Assembly: GCA_032622095.1 (NCBI GenBank)
Contig: CP136063.1
Coordinates: forward strand, 75,427,980 to 75,491,979
Source of the DNA: Siphonodentalium dalli
Lineage: Eukaryota; Mollusca; Scaphopoda; Gadilida; Siphonodentaliidae
Direction of reading: 5' to 3'
Length of the DNA: 64,000 nt
Shown here: positions 33,519 through 45,118 of the stretch, piece after piece
Layout: every line of letters starts with the position of its first letter
Position numbering within the stretch: position 1 is the stretch's first letter
Notes under the pieces: generated by a model
Database searches by the model: none
Told to the model about the DNA's origin: nothing
The model's input: only the letters and a program-made list of their open reading frames with translations
Made by a program: the position numbers and the translations under genes

Positions 33519-34085
33519 CACTTAATACATGGCCATGGCATCACTTCTTTGTTCAATGCATTCAGTTTATAGCATAATGGATTGTTATTGTCGAGATCTC
33601 CACTTAATACATGGTATGATGTCACTTCATTGTTCAACGCATCCAGTTTATAGCATAATGGATTGTTATTGTCGAGATCTCCACTTAATACATGGTATGA
33701 TGTCACTTCATTGTTCAACGCATCCAGTTTATAGCATAATGGATTGTTATTGTCGAGATCTCCACTTAATACATGGTATGATGTCACTTCATTGTTCAAC
33801 GCATCCAGTTTATAGCATAATGGATTGTTATTGTCGAGATCTCCACTTAATACATGGTATGATGTCACTTCATTGTTCAACGCCTTCAGTTTATATCATA
33901 ATGGATTGTTATTGTCGAGATCTCCACTTAATACATGGTATGATGTCACTTCATTGTTCAACGCCTTCAGTTTATAGCATAATGGATTGTTATTGTCGAG
34001 ATCTCCACTTAATACATGGCTATGACGTCACTTCATTGTTCAATGCATTCAGTTTATAGCATAATGGATGGTTATATTGTCGAGA
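33519..34085. repeat. 81-bp minisatellite, seven copies
   Basis: CACTTAATACATGG recurs at 33519, 33601, 33682, 33763, 33844, 33925 and 34006. The inner copies are nearly identical (GTTCAACGCATCCAGTTTAT). Because 81 is a multiple of three, both strands keep repetitive open frames (176 codons plus, 152 codons minus); neither has a known domain, and both sit within an intron. Confidence 0.92.
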
Positions 34086-34469
34086 TCATACATTATTTTA
34101 CAAACCACATTATTTTACTAACGGATGTCCATATCCTACTATTATTTAATTCAGTATGAATGATTTAATTTTAAATGCCTTGTGAAATATAGATTGCAAT
34201 TCCATTCACCAATTTTCAAGAATAGCAGTTTTGACTGATAACTAAAACATGACAGAAGGCTCTTCATTTAGGGGGCGGGGTCTAACCGTAAGTTTCAGTC
34301 ATGTTGTTTCATGCAGGTTGGATTGATATAGCAGGGTTTCCACAAGAAGGCAGTGGGTCGTTTTCAGAGCCGTTTTCCACAGACATAGAGTAATGCCTAT
34401 GTCACATGTTTATCTGCCACCATATAAAACCAACAGGGAATGGTAAATGGAAATAATTATTATTATGAT

Positions 34470-34760
34470 GGGTATACTGGATTTACTGCATTTGTCTGTC
34501 CATCTGTCGGTCCATCCGGCATGATAGCTGGAACAAATATGAACCAGTTTCAATACATTTTGGTTATACGAGTTGCTTACCACAATATCTCAAACCTATG
34601 AGCAAACCAAGTTTGTACAGTTTTTTTTGTCTGAGTTATGGACCTTAGATTTTGGTTTGTCTGGTTTAAAAGTTGCTTGCCACACTGTCTTGAACTAGTC
34701 CGAAAATTAAAGTTTATTGCCCTTACTTAGTTTGTAAATTTTTCGTGTTCACATCATAAA
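34470..34760. repeat. Dispersed 'GGTATACTGGATT' repeat
   Basis: GGGTATACTGGATTTACTGC, GTCTGTCCATCTGTCGGTCC, then a body with two similar halves (GTTGCTTACCACAATATCTC / GTTGCTTGCCACACTGTCTT). Related by layout to 43903. Confidence 0.5.
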
Positions 34761-36109
34761 TGACATCTGAATTCAACTTACTATTGTTTTATTTATTTAT
34801 TTGCCAATGTTGACCACCAGTTAACCATTTTATGGAAAAAATACTTTCGAAGGAGACACAAGTTGATAGAACTTTATTGCCTTATTCTGAAAGATATCGA
34901 AGCATACATCGCTAAAACCCTTGATCTGCCTGGTTATGTCGCAATTCTGTTGTCAAAAATGTCATGTTGCTATTATGCCATCCCGAAGTGAACTTATCAT
35001 GTAAACATTTCAGTTTATCTGAATATTTTGTAAGAGATAACTACTCGTCCCCTCAGCTCATCCATCTGCCTGTCTTGCAGGCCATAAATTTCATTCTATT
35101 TTAGGAGAATCCATATGGATTCTTGTAAAAACATTTGCGAGAATCCAACACAATGTTTAGGGTCCCAGGATCCGATGGGGCCACCATGGTTGGCCCCATG
35201 GGAGGAAATTTTGAGGATGCCCAAGTCTCATTTCCTGGCTTCTGGAAGGAAAATGTCCAAATAAATCATCCACTCAATCTGAGATTGTTTTGGCATTCTT
35301 CTCACATACTGCCTTTGAATATTTTGTATCATTCAAGAGTTCTTCCAATAACCTGAAACTGTTCTCTCTAATTTCAAGAGGCCATTTTTCTGCAGCTTTT
35401 AAAAAAAATACATTTCACCATTTTTATTTTGAATAGGCGTGCAAATTATACATTTGAAGTTGAAGGCCATTCATCTGAATGGTAGCTTGCGTTGGCATGG
35501 GGAACAAGGACTGTAACTTTTCAGATTGGGAAAATTAACAGAATAGAATTAGAAAGAAAAAAAAAATTAAGTATAAAATTCGATATCGATTTCATTCACA
35601 AACACGCTTTTATACATAAACAAAGTTCCCGATTTCGTTATAACTTAGTGAACGATGAGTTTGATAAAAAAAAAAGAGTATTCAAAAGGAATATTTCATT
35701 TTAATCTTCCCATTTTGTCACATGGATGATCGATCAATTCGATGAGATTTAAATGCTGATACGTTGGTTTGTTTGATTGGCTAAGATTAATATCTACAAA
35801 AGAACGAACATTTCTATTGGTCAGTGGTAATCCGTGGTCAAGGTCGCTAATGCCAGCAGACAAAATTACGTAACTGTGACGAACGTATCTCATTGGTTGG
35901 CAAGCAACACACCTCTGCAAGCAGAGACTAAAATTAGTTACAAACAAGACTCGGGGAATTCCAACTTCGGCAAGGAGAGAATACTCAAATCTACGCGAAT
36001 CTCAATAGTAGAACCGCGTGAATCTAAGTGGATTCTCGTCAGTTCGTTTGCGCGAATATTTACGTGAATGGATTCACGTCGAATTTTAAGGCCTGGTCTT
36101 GCCATTTGT
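34761..36109. other. Intron 4, mostly unique
   Basis: Paired imperfect motifs GAGAATCCATATGGATTC at 35104 and GTGAATGGATTCACG at 36064 hint at ends of an old element, but the inner sequence does not confirm it. No gene was seen. Confidence 0.4.
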
Positions 36110-36342
36110 CCACCAATATGTAGACACAGCTTTGTCCAAGCTTTTATTCCTACATTTTTGGGTCGATTTTGTTCAAGCTTGTCACTGATATTTAGTACAA
36201 TAGGAACCTGTGCACCTGCGATTATGAGTTCCGTCCAACTTTTTTGTGTGGAGTTATTCCCCCCACTTTTTTTTTCTTCTGTTCACTTAAATTTTGTATA
36301 GGGGGTATCATTAGTCCCATTGGGACAGCCCACCTCTAGTTT
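36110..36342. mobile_element. 'TATACCCCC' element, 3' part
   Basis: GCTTTTATTCCTACATTTTT, GGAACCTGTGCACCTGCGAT and the end GGGGGTATCATTAGTCCCAT...CACCTCTAG match the right end of the copies at 28903 and 37592. It ends ~80 bp before exon 5. Confidence 0.72.
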
Positions 36343-36423
36343 ATGTCATTTATTATTATATCAACGGTGTTCTAGTTCAAGTGGTTGTTACCAGTAGTTA
36401 AGATATGTCTACTTTATTTACAG

Positions 36424-36602
36424 ATCTGATGAAGAGGCTGCATCAAGTCCTCCAGCTGAATTCTCGAGTGAACTTCATGCTGACTCCCGACTTATCATAA
36501 AACCACAAGCCGAGAAGCTTCGCAGAATAAGTACAGGTTGTATGAAAATGGAGATTTCTGGTGAAAGCTCAACAGATCCATTACCACGACGACACTCCAC
36601 CT
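36424..36602 (+). CDS. RASGRF: RasGRF exon 5: acidic/basic spacer with two RRxS sites
   Basis: The acceptor is ATTTACAG and the donor is CACCT|GTGAGT. One base completes Lys, then 59 residues follow and one base carries over. The exon begins acidic (SDEEAASSPPAEFSSE) and ends with two basophilic kinase-type motifs, KLRRISTG and PLPRRHST, both matching R-R-x-S/T. Vertebrate RasGRF1 is known to be regulated by PKA-type phosphorylation in this spacer, so regulation of the same kind is plausible, but no individual site can be equated by eye. There is no recognised fold. The exon is assigned by splice phase and position more than by sequence identity. Confidence 0.82.
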
Positions 36603-36640
36603 GTGAGTTATCATAATTATTGACATACACTGAACCACAC

Positions 36641-36860
36641 ACAGTAATACCCTAAATAATCGACTCCTTTATAACCACAGCAGAATAATAGGTAACCTTT
36701 CATGATTTAGTCAGAAATATGCCTTGTTGCCATTCATCGGAAAGCTCTCCAGTGAGAGCTTTCCAATGAATTGCAACAAGCCATATATCCGACTAAATCC
36801 TGAAAAATTACCCATAATTCTGCTGTGGTTAAGGAGTCAATTATTTAGGGCATTACTGCA
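36641..36860. mobile_element. MITE-B copy 15, 39 bp after exon 5
   Basis: CAGTAATACCCTAAATAATC to ATTTAGGGCATTACTG, with an extra TTTATAACC in the left arm; the flanking TA is lost on both sides. Confidence 0.87.
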
Positions 36861-37125
36861 GGTGTATGGATGTGGTGCAATGTTGTGGCGAAGACTAGAG
36901 TTGTAACTTGTGGCAAAACAAATGATTACTATAAAGTCATAAAGTTCACCACCTTCACATGCCTGTGCGGTTCTGTGTTTATTACACACCAGCAGTCAAT
37001 ATTCGTTAGTATCAGATAATTGTTTCTGTTTGGTACCCGTGCTAGGTTGTCACTTTAGTGCATTTGAGTGAAATTAGTCCACACAGGCCGAAGTAATGTA
37101 AACATTCAAAATATAGCGTAGGTGT

Positions 37126-37591
37126 CAAGTCTGTGTTTAGTGTGCCTGTCATTTGCAGAATGAGGTCCCCAGAGGTGAATTATAATTTTCAGAAGTTGAA
37201 TTTAGTTATTCTAGCCTGCTGTACAGTGGGCTAGTATCACCAAATTCATCCTCTGGGGATCTCATTCTGCTTAGGTCTCATCTGCTGTGGGAGACCTAGA
37301 CTCAAGTTCCCAGATGGTGATATGTGCACCATTGTGCACTTCGATTATGCATTTTGATGTCTGACAACTGACAATTAAGGGATATAGAGAAACTAAACTG
37401 AAAAAGAAAGTTTCTAAAGAAACTAAAAAAAAATTAATTCACAATAAATATACTTTCTTGAGAAGATGAGGCCTAAGCAGAATTAAGTCCCCCAGAGGGT
37501 GAATTTAGTGATGCTAGCGTGCTGTGTGGGGTAGCATCACTAAATTCGACCTCTGGGGATCTCATTCTACAAACATCTGGCACCATATTTT
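37126..37591. mobile_element. MITE-A copy, long form
   Basis: CAAGTCTGTGTTTAGTGTGC, the first hairpin with a partial duplication (CAGAGGTGAATTATAATTTT), the centre, and the second hairpin ending GGCACCATATTT, directly followed by a 'TATACCCCC' element. Confidence 0.78.
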
Positions 37592-38258
37592 TATACCCCC
37601 CGCAACGAAGTTAGTGGAGGTATACTGGAATCAGCTTGTCCGTCGTCCGTCCGTCCGTCCGTGGACACAAATTTGTCAGGAGTTTTTCTCAGTCGTTTTT
37701 TGATCAATTTCCGTGAAACTTGGCACAGACATCAACCACCATGGGAACCTGTGCACCTGCGATTATGACGTCTGTCAGACTTTTTTTGGTGGAATTATTC
37801 CCCCTTTTTCGACTTAGAAAACTTTTGCAACATGTATAATTTTGTCCGAGCTTTTATTGCTACATTTTTGGGTCAAATTTTTTAAAACTTGGCACAGATA
37901 TTTAGTACCATGGGAACCTGTGCACCTGCGATTATGACATCTATCCGACATTTTTTGATGGAGTTATCCCCCCTTTTTCGACTTAGAAATTTGTTTGCAA
38001 CATGCATAATTTTGTCCGAGCTTTTATTCCTACATTTTTAGGTCAATGTTTTTTAATCTTGGCACTGATATTGGAACCTGTGCACCTGCGATTATGATGT
38101 CTGTTCAACTTTTTTTTTGGTGGAGTTATTCCCCTTTTTCGACTTTTCCCAACTGTTATTTTATTATTTTAACTAAATGTTTACTGACATGTGAAACATC
38201 TTAGTATTTTAAAAACACGGGGGTATCCTTAGTCCCATTGCGACAGTCACACCTCTAG
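37592..38258. mobile_element. 'TATACCCCC' element, longest copy (~667 bp)
   Basis: TATACCCCCCGCAACGAAG, GAGGTATACTGGAATCAGC, a CCGTC run, then four modules of ~115-125 bp each holding GGAACCTGTGCACCTGCGAT and CTTTTTCGACTT, and the end GGGGGTATCCTTAGTCCCAT...CACCTCTAG. The internal modules look like a tandem repeat that differs in number between copies. Confidence 0.75.
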
Positions 38259-38300
38259 TTTTGCCTGACTGTTATGCAATAAATAGAGAATACCAAAATA

Positions 38301-38383
38301 TCTCATGAGTGTCTGGAAAGAAATATCGAATTTTCATGAATGGCTGAAAATTCGATATTTCTGTCCAGACTCAAATGAGATGT
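38301..38383. repeat. Small hairpin
   Basis: CATCTCATGAGTGTCTGGA.. / GAAATATCGAATTTTC pairs with GAAAATTCGATATTTC.. / CAGACTCAAATGAGATG. Confidence 0.65.
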
Positions 38384-38874
38384 TTCATGTATTCAAACAA
38401 AACACTATAGGTATTCTTTTTATTATATGTACCTTACTAAGTTGCTAAGCTATGCAGCATTTTTGCTTTTAATAGTACAGCAATTTGAACAAGACTCGGG
38501 AAGAATACTTCCTACTAATCAAAAGTGCACAATTTCCTAGATAAATCAACAAGACTTGTGGAAATAAATAAAACACGGAATCGGAAACTAATAAATTTAG
38601 TTATAAGAAATAACTATTGTTTTGAATAGGTTTATGGGTTATAACCGATAAGATTGCATACAATTTACTATAATGCATCTTTATAGAATTTGTCTTCAAA
38701 TTTTTCACTCGCCTAAACCACCGTCAGGCTATAGTGAAATATAACGAAACCTACAGTGAAATAACAAAATCGTATTACACTGTGGCTTCTAAGAGATACA
38801 TGTATGTTTCGGTAATTTCCAGCTATTTTATAGGCAAGCATATAATAAAACTGATTATTAACTATTACTTGCAG
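38384..38874. other. Intron 5, 3' part, no recognised element
   Basis: AT-rich, leading to the acceptor of exon 6. Confidence 0.5.
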
Positions 38875-39618
38875 TGACACGAGGAGAATCAGCCGACAGT
38901 GATGATAGCACAACAAAGTCGGAGCTACAGAGTTATCTAGCTCCGCCCAATAAACCAAAGTTAGCACCAATAGCTTCGTGCGAAACACTTTGTGATACGG
39001 ATAGTGATTTACCAGAAGTTCCGACCATTCGTACAGACGATTCTCCATTTGATGAAAGTGCTATTCTTACAGAGCAGCTCCTCATTATTGAATCTGAGAA
39101 ATGTGATATCGGCGGAGAATTAGACACAGATGGCAAACTGGCCCCGCCCAACAGGAGCGGGATGACATCATCATCAGAAACTTTAGTTGGTCCAAATTCC
39201 AATACTTTGAGCTCAGCGACGAGTTCAGACACTTTAACGCCAGGAACTCCGTTCATTAGCCCATTAACATCACCACAGACTCATAGAAAACTCTCTCTCC
39301 AAGAGCGGCCACGCAATGGCCAAACAAGTCCTCGACGGCCATCCACCCCAGTTAAACTTTCCGAAACTCACATGTTTGAGGATTTAGCATTGTCGCCTGT
39401 GAGTAGCCCAGTGCGGGTTATAAAACCGCGGGCGTTATCATCTCCGATACGGATTCCACTCAGGTCAAACTCACCAAAACGATCTACCTCACCAACAACT
39501 ATAGCTAGTCCATCGATTGGTCGATCACCGAGCTCCAGTCCAAAATTACGGAGGATGCCTTCACCGATCAGTTACAGCTATTCCTCACCAAGCATAATTG
39601 CACCAAAAATAAAGCCAT
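38875..39618 (+). CDS. RASGRF: RasGRF exon 6: long Ser/Thr/Pro-rich spacer
   Basis: The acceptor is ATTACTTGCAG and the donor is CCAT|GTAAGT. The exon encodes 247 residues and is the largest in the window. The first third is acidic (ESADSDDSTTKSE, DSDLPEVPTIRTDD). The middle is TSSSETL/TSSDTLTPGTPF, and the last third is basic and full of SP/TP pairs (SPRRPSTP, SPVSSPV, NSPKRSTSP, SPKLRRMPSP). It is presumably disordered and a target of proline-directed kinases. The block THRKLSLQE resembles the conserved RKLSL block in the vertebrate RasGRF spacer. The open frame runs about 70 bp past the donor into a MITE-A copy starting at 39652; the good GTAAGT and the phase of exon 7 say that extension is intronic. 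Confidence 0.9.
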
Positions 39619-39651
39619 GTAAGTACAATTTATACAGGGTTTGTACGGGTC

Positions 39652-39909
39652 CAAGTCTGAATTTATTGTGTCTGACATTTGCAGAATGAGGTCCCCAGAG
39701 GGTGAAGGTGTATTAAATCCCCAGAGTGTTAATTTACTGATGCTATCCTGCACATCAGGCTAGCATCACCAAATTCACCCTCTGGGGACCTCATTCTGCT
39801 CCCAGAGGGTGAATTTGGTGATGATACCCTGCTGTGCATGATAGCATCATTAAATTCACCCTCTGGGGACCTCATTCTGCAAATGTCAGACACACTGAAT
39901 TCAGGCTTG
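39652..39909. mobile_element. MITE-A short form, 34 bp after exon 6
   Basis: CAAGTCTGAATTTATTGTG to CACTGAATTCAGGCTTG, with two hairpins joined directly. It contains a small internal duplication of GGTGAATTT-like sequence in the first arm. Confidence 0.83.
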
Positions 39910-39924
39910 CTGGAAAATGCTGCC

Positions 39925-40745
39925 AGCAGCCATCTTGAATTTGACTCTTTGCATGACTAAATCCTTTGGCGCACCCTACAGGCCACATTCCTCATCTAAT
40001 TACCACCAAACTTCATATGGATCTTCGGGGTGACCTCCAGATGGGAGTCATAATTTTTTTCCGAAATTCATTGAAAAACATGGCTGCCAGCGGCCATCTT
40101 GGATTTTACTCTTTGCATGACTAAATCCTTCGGCACAACCTACAGGCAATATCCCTCATCCGATCATCATCGTACTTCATAAGGATCTTCGGGGTGACCT
40201 TTAGATATGAGCCAAATATATTTTTGAAAATTTACTTAAAAACATGGCTGCCAGCGGCCATCTTGGATTTTACTCTTTGCATGACTAAATCCTGCCACAC
40301 AACCTGCAGGCCACATCCCTCATCCGATCATCACCAAACTTCATAAGAATTTTCAGGGTGACCTCTAGATCTGAGCCAACATGTTTTCCAAAATTCGTTA
40401 AAAAACATGGCTGTCAGTGGCCATCTTGGATTTTACTCTTTGCATGACTAAATCCTTCAGCACAACCTACAGGCCACGTCCCTCATCCGATCATCACCAA
40501 ACTTCATAGGGATCTTCATGGTGTCCACTAGATGGGAGCCAACAATATTTTCATTGGATGCCAGCGACCATCTTGGATTTTACTCTTTAAATTCCCACAT
40601 CCCTCATCCAAACTTCATATGGTTCTTTGGTGTTATCTCTAGATGGAAGCTGTCCAATATTTCTGAAATTTGTTAAAAAACAAAGGCGCCTGGCCCTGGG
40701 GCCATCTTAGATTTCACATTTGAATCCATCGGCACACCCTGCAGC
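39925..40745. repeat. Diverged ~164-bp satellite array, about five units
   Basis: ACATGGCTGCCAGCGGCCATC recurs at about 40079, 40243 and 40406, with ACTCTTTGCATGACTAAATC and CCTCATCCGATCATCACC in each unit. It is a distant relative of the satellite at 1-3050, with the same 164-bp spacing and the same opening words. Confidence 0.88.
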
Positions 40746-40846
40746 TCACATTTAGTGGAGAAAGTTTTAAATGTAATAATTTCATTTACACAATACAATT
40801 CATTTACTGAAACTTTTTGACTTTACTTCTTTATCATTCTATTGAC

Positions 40847-42137
40847 TTAACCCTTTACCCAACAGAAGGGCCCTGTGCCAAGGCGACCTATGGTCGACTC
40901 GCATATATAAGAGAATGCATTGGCTTAACACATTAAAAATTATAAAATTGTTAAAGAATGTAAGAAAAAATGGTAAAAAGTGTTAAAAAAAGATTATTTT
41001 TTTTAGGCCAATGCATTCTCTTATATATGCGAGGCGACCTATGGTCGCAGGCCTGGAAATCTCAAGGCGGGCTGCCCGCCTACAGCCCGCCTAGAATTTT
41101 CCAAGGCGGGCTTTTTATAGCCCGCCTCGTCTACGATAGGACATTTATTATTTAGTTATTTTATTGTGTTTAATGAGTAAAATACTGCATCGAAATCGTA
41201 ATTATATTGTACAGTGTGGGGACTGTGCGCATGCGTGACTTGACGGTAATGTCAAATGGGAATTATAGCGGAATCAGTAAATTCCGGAACGAACTGTTTC
41301 GTAAATCTGATCTTTTGATCGATTCTCACACATTTTATGACCAAAATAAATAATTTCTCTTCATAAGATTGAGCTTACAATATATTTCACTGGATAAAAT
41401 GACACATGTTTGTGGATAGTGAGAACCAAATGTCACTCTCCCAATTAAGTTCAACCTTTCGTTCCGTTTCCGGTTCCTATCAGTGAAAATTGTATTTAGC
41501 TTGCAGCCGTCTTTTATCGCTTCGATTGACAATATTTTAATATAATTAGCTCAATGTATCCACGTATTCTAGTTTACACTGTTATTCAATTATTAAAGTT
41601 CAGAAACTATTTGCTATGTCCCCAATTGCAAACACCCAGTAAATCTATAGATAGCCACTCTTACATTTTGTTTCTTGTACATATAGATTATCACAACATA
41701 TAAAACCATTTTATTACCATAATTACTGTGGGGGATTTTGACATTCACAACTCTGTGGACACTTTGTTTCCACATGAAGAAAATTAATTTAAATGGAGTT
41801 ATACAACATCAAAAATAGACAAACTAACGGCAGTAGTAACTCAGATAAAATAAATCATAACTTTAAAAGTTGAGGAGGGCTATAGCCCTCCTAGGCATAT
41901 CTAGGAGGGCTATTAATAGCCCTCCTGTATTTTCTAGATCGCCAGCCCTGTGGTCGACTCGCATATATAAGAGAATGCATTGGCACAGGGCATAACTGTA
42001 ACCATCACAATGTGGTCAATGAGCCGGTTCCAATGATATCCATATTTGTATGGTTTTATTGAGACAGACCCAAGATAATTTAGGCTGTTGCAGCTTTATT
42101 TGGCCGGTTTTGGCCGTTTTGTTGGGTAAAGGGTTAA
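40847..42137. mobile_element. MITE-C1 split by a hAT-like element
   Basis: TTAA-CCCTTTACCCAACAG at 40847 and TGTTGGGTAAAGGG-TTAA ending at 42137. The first hairpin has lost its left arm; the second is cut at its centre by the insertion at 41048-41950. Confidence 0.87.
41048..41950. mobile_element. hAT-like element, 903 bp, 6-bp TSD
   Basis: TGGTCG at 41042-41047 and 41951-41956. The ends CAGGCCTGGAAATCT and AGATCGCCAGCCCTG pair with a few mismatches. Subterminal inverted copies are of GGCGGGCT / AGCCCGCC at the left and of GGAGGGCTAT / ATAGCCCTCC at the right. No transposase frame. Confidence 0.83.
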
Positions 42138-42309
42138 TGCCTGACCAAGTTGAGCTAAGGTGTCATTGGCACTTTCATTTGGTATGTCATGGAAAATGAC
42201 ATATTCTCCCTGCCTCTGAGAATGATAATTCCATACAAGCTAGGAACCAATATATATTCCATGATATGGGCATCATAAACTACATGGTCTGTTTCATTAT
42301 TGCAAGTCT

Positions 42310-42428
42310 TTTTTCCTAATTTAAGTTTACCATATGCAACCCAGTTTATTTTTTACTTCAAATTTAGTGTTTCTGTTCAAATCATGAAAAAATAAACTGG
42401 GTTGCATACTGTAAACTTAAATTAGGAA
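42310..42428. repeat. Inverted repeat, ~40-bp arms
   Basis: TTTTCCTAATTTAAGTTTAC and GCAACCCAGTTTATTTTTT pair with AAAAAATAAACTGGGTTGC and GTAAACTTAAATTAGGAAAA. The loop sequence TTAGTGTTTCTGTTCA.ATCATGAAA is repeated just to the right at 42451. Confidence 0.8.
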
Positions 42429-42573
42429 AACAGACTTTCAATTATGAAATTAAGTGTTTCTGTTCACATCATGAAACAACAAACACCATGCAATGCCCAG
42501 CAAATGCTCATGGAAAATTGCACCAGAAAAGTCGTGGAATTTCAGTCTCAAAAATGTAAACGGACACTGTTCA

Positions 42574-43072
42574 TACTGTATACACCTATCAGTAAGCCCA
42601 TTCCTGAGGATAAGCCCAGCATATGTTTTTGCTCACAAAAAAAGCATTGGTAATCCTCGAAGATAAGCCCACCCCCATGTTTAGAACTTAAAGGGCGAGT
42701 ATACATTGATGTCAGGTTATCTCTCAATAAAGATGACAAAAATACATGCACAAAAATAGCATTGTTCCATCTAATTTCCATTGTAAACTCATTAATACTA
42801 CCTGCCCCATTGTGTTTCACAAAATACTGTATTACAATATATAAGATCTTTGTGTCTTATTTTAAATACCTATCAAACATAATAAATCACAAAACATTCA
42901 ATAAACTAATAGCATCTTGATGTATATAAAACATGACATTAGACTACATGTATATGAATGCAAGCTGAGATTTTGCATGTGGGGGTCCTCGAAGGTATAA
43001 AGCCCAGTCCCAAGATTTTGTGTCAAAAAATTCATGCCCCCCCCCGGGGCTTACTGATGGGTGTATACAGTA
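42574..43072. mobile_element. TA-flanked inverted-repeat element, ~500 bp
   Basis: TACTGTATACACCTATCAGT / AAGCCC at the left, GGGCTTACTGATGGGTGTAT / ACAGTA at the right. A second inner pair (CCTCGAAGATAAGCCCA.. and ..GGTCCTCGAAGGTATAAAGC) suggests internal duplication. Likely a mariner-type MITE. Confidence 0.72.
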
Positions 43073-43099
43073 CCTCTCATTACTGAATGGTTTCTTCTT

Positions 43100-43370
43100 T
43101 CCAGTTGTACATCTATACCTTAGAATGGTCCAATAAACTTATATTGATCTTCGGTATGACCACTAGATAGGAGTCATCTAATTTTTACGAATCTCGTTAA
43201 TAAACATGGCCACCAGAATCCATCTTTGCCTAAATCCTTTAGGACACCTATTGACCACATCCCTCATCTGATCGTCACCAAACTTCATATTAATATAAGT
43301 GGTGACCACTAGTTAGGTGCTATCAAATATTTTTGAATTTCATTGGAAATCATGGCCACCTCTTGCTGTA
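43100..43370. repeat. Remnant of the 164-bp satellite
   Basis: CCTAAATCCTTTAGGACACC, CCTCATCTGATCGTCACC and AAACATGGCCACCAGAATCC match the diverged monomers at 39925-40745; about 1.5 units. Confidence 0.75.
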
Positions 43371-43381
43371 GGTATTTACTT

Positions 43382-43626
43382 TTAATCCTTCCATGACTGG
43401 AGCTTCCTGATAGTTTGCGAAAACCCTGTGCCAATGCATTCTGTTATATTAGGAGCCTCGCATATATAAGAAAATACATTGGCCTAACAATATTTACCTT
43501 GACCTTGTAAGCCAGTGCATTCTCTTATATATGCGAGACTCCCTGTGGGAGACTCGCATGTATAAGAGAATGCACTGGCACATGATCTTTAATGCTGCAC
43601 CAGCGCAGTTCCCATCATGAAAGGGT
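43382..43626. mobile_element. MITE-C3 copy, damaged
   Basis: TTAA-TCCTTCCATGACTGGAGC to CCCATCATGAAAGGG; the first hairpin is truncated (43432-43473), the second intact (43512-43580). Confidence 0.78.
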
Positions 43627-43902
43627 TTGGCTTTGTGCATGGTTTTCCTATGGTTATTCCTGGTTGAATAAAGCATGTTTCACTTTACGATTTTGTAGTT
43701 TGGTAAATTGGGTCACAGGCTCAACAGATTGTTCATGTCTTTTGTAAACTGTTGCACATAGGTTTTAAATGTAGGTTTTGTATACACTTTAAACATTGTT
43801 CAACACATTCGTAAAAAGCTTTTCTTTACACAAATAATCCCCAATTTACTATTTATGGAGAATCTCTTATATAATAAAAGATAGATTTAATTGATCCATT
43901 TA

Positions 43903-44060
43903 TTATACCCCCAATTTCGAAGAAAATGGGGGGGTATACTGGATTGACTGCATCCGTCTGTCCATCCGTCACGTTTTCTCCCTCCGTTTGTCCGTCGTGC
44001 CATCCGTCCGTATAACTCGAACAACTATGAACCGATTTCAATAATTTTTTTTACACACAG
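43903..44060. repeat. 'TATACCCCC' type repeat, second kind
   Basis: TATACCCCCAATTTCGAAGA pairs with GGGGGGGTATACTGG, followed by CCGTC words and ATGAACCGATTTCAATAATT. Shares its start but not its body with the elements at 28903 and 37592. Confidence 0.6.
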
Positions 44061-44230
44061 TCTACTGTAGTAGTTTCAATATGCTTTTTTAATTTTTGGA
44101 AAGCTTTATTCTCTGATCAAAATAACAATGATATCAAGAAATGGAAAGTATATACACAGAAGATGGATAGGAGGTACATAATGCATTATGCACACAATAT
44201 ACAGTGATCTCCCGATTGACATGGCACCTG

Positions 44231-44336
44231 TTCATCATCATTCTAATCATCATAATTATCATCATCATCGTCATCATCATAATCTTTATATCTAACAGCA
44301 ACACAATCTTAATACAACAACAACAACAGCAACAAC
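44231..44336. repeat. Microsatellites (CAT)n and (CAA)n
   Basis: Runs of CAT with interruptions at 44231-44283 and of CAA at 44313-44336. Confidence 0.85.
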
Positions 44337-45110
44337 GCCAATAACTGTAACACTATACATTAATAACTTGTGTCCAGTTTAAGGTTTATCAGTCGGATGA
44401 ACGAGCACAGTCTAAGAAGAGATGTTACATCTTTCAATTTTAGTATGTCATCTAGAATATAGTTGGGTGTTTTATACCTGCCAGTATGGGCGCAACTTCC
44501 AATCTCCTCCAAACCAGATACTCAGTTTACAGGCAAGTTCCCTGCGATACTTTAAAGTACTATGTCGCATTCCAAGTTGCTTGGCAACTGACACAGTGTG
44601 AAATGGCAGCAGGTAACTTGGAATGTCAACCGGCCTAAATGACATTGTGATTTTGGGACATTTTATTCTTCCATAAATCACCGTAATTGATACAGAATGC
44701 ATAAAGGGATATGTGTTTTCGCTCTAAAATATCTATTAACAATTAGAACAAGGCCAGCTTAGAATTTCATTCTAAGCTGCACGGTTTGCAGTAACGATAG
44801 AAAAAATTAGGAATATGACAGATTTCCCCCCACAATGGCAAGTTTTGTACTGTCACTTAAACTATTTATGTCTGCTCGGGGGATTCGGCTTCTATAATAG
44901 ATGCTCAAATCTCCCTCACAGAAATAAAGAGTTTAAACAAAGGTTCTAGCTACATATAGTAGATATGGCACAGTGGCATGTTATACATACATATCCGAGA
45001 CATGCCGAGTGTTGCTATTTGAACATGTCTGGGTCTATACAATAGAGACCTTAAAATGTGCATATAGTGTCCTAAATGTGGCATCGGAATACAGCAGCCA
45101 TTTGAGCTTC
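44337..45110. other. Intron 6, no recognised element
   Basis: Unique. A short hairpin AGCTTAGAATTTCATTCTAAGCT lies near 44757. Confidence 0.5.
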
Positions 45111-45118
45111 CTTTTTTT

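Noticed and set aside
33422-34059. Repetitive frames of 152 and 176 codons on opposite strands
   Set aside because: An 81-bp tandem repeat in an intron; no domain, no splice or promoter support.
39619-39689. Extension of exon 6 to the first stop in frame
   Set aside because: The added residues come from intron and MITE-A sequence; the GTAAGT at 39619 and the phase of exon 7 give a consistent junction.
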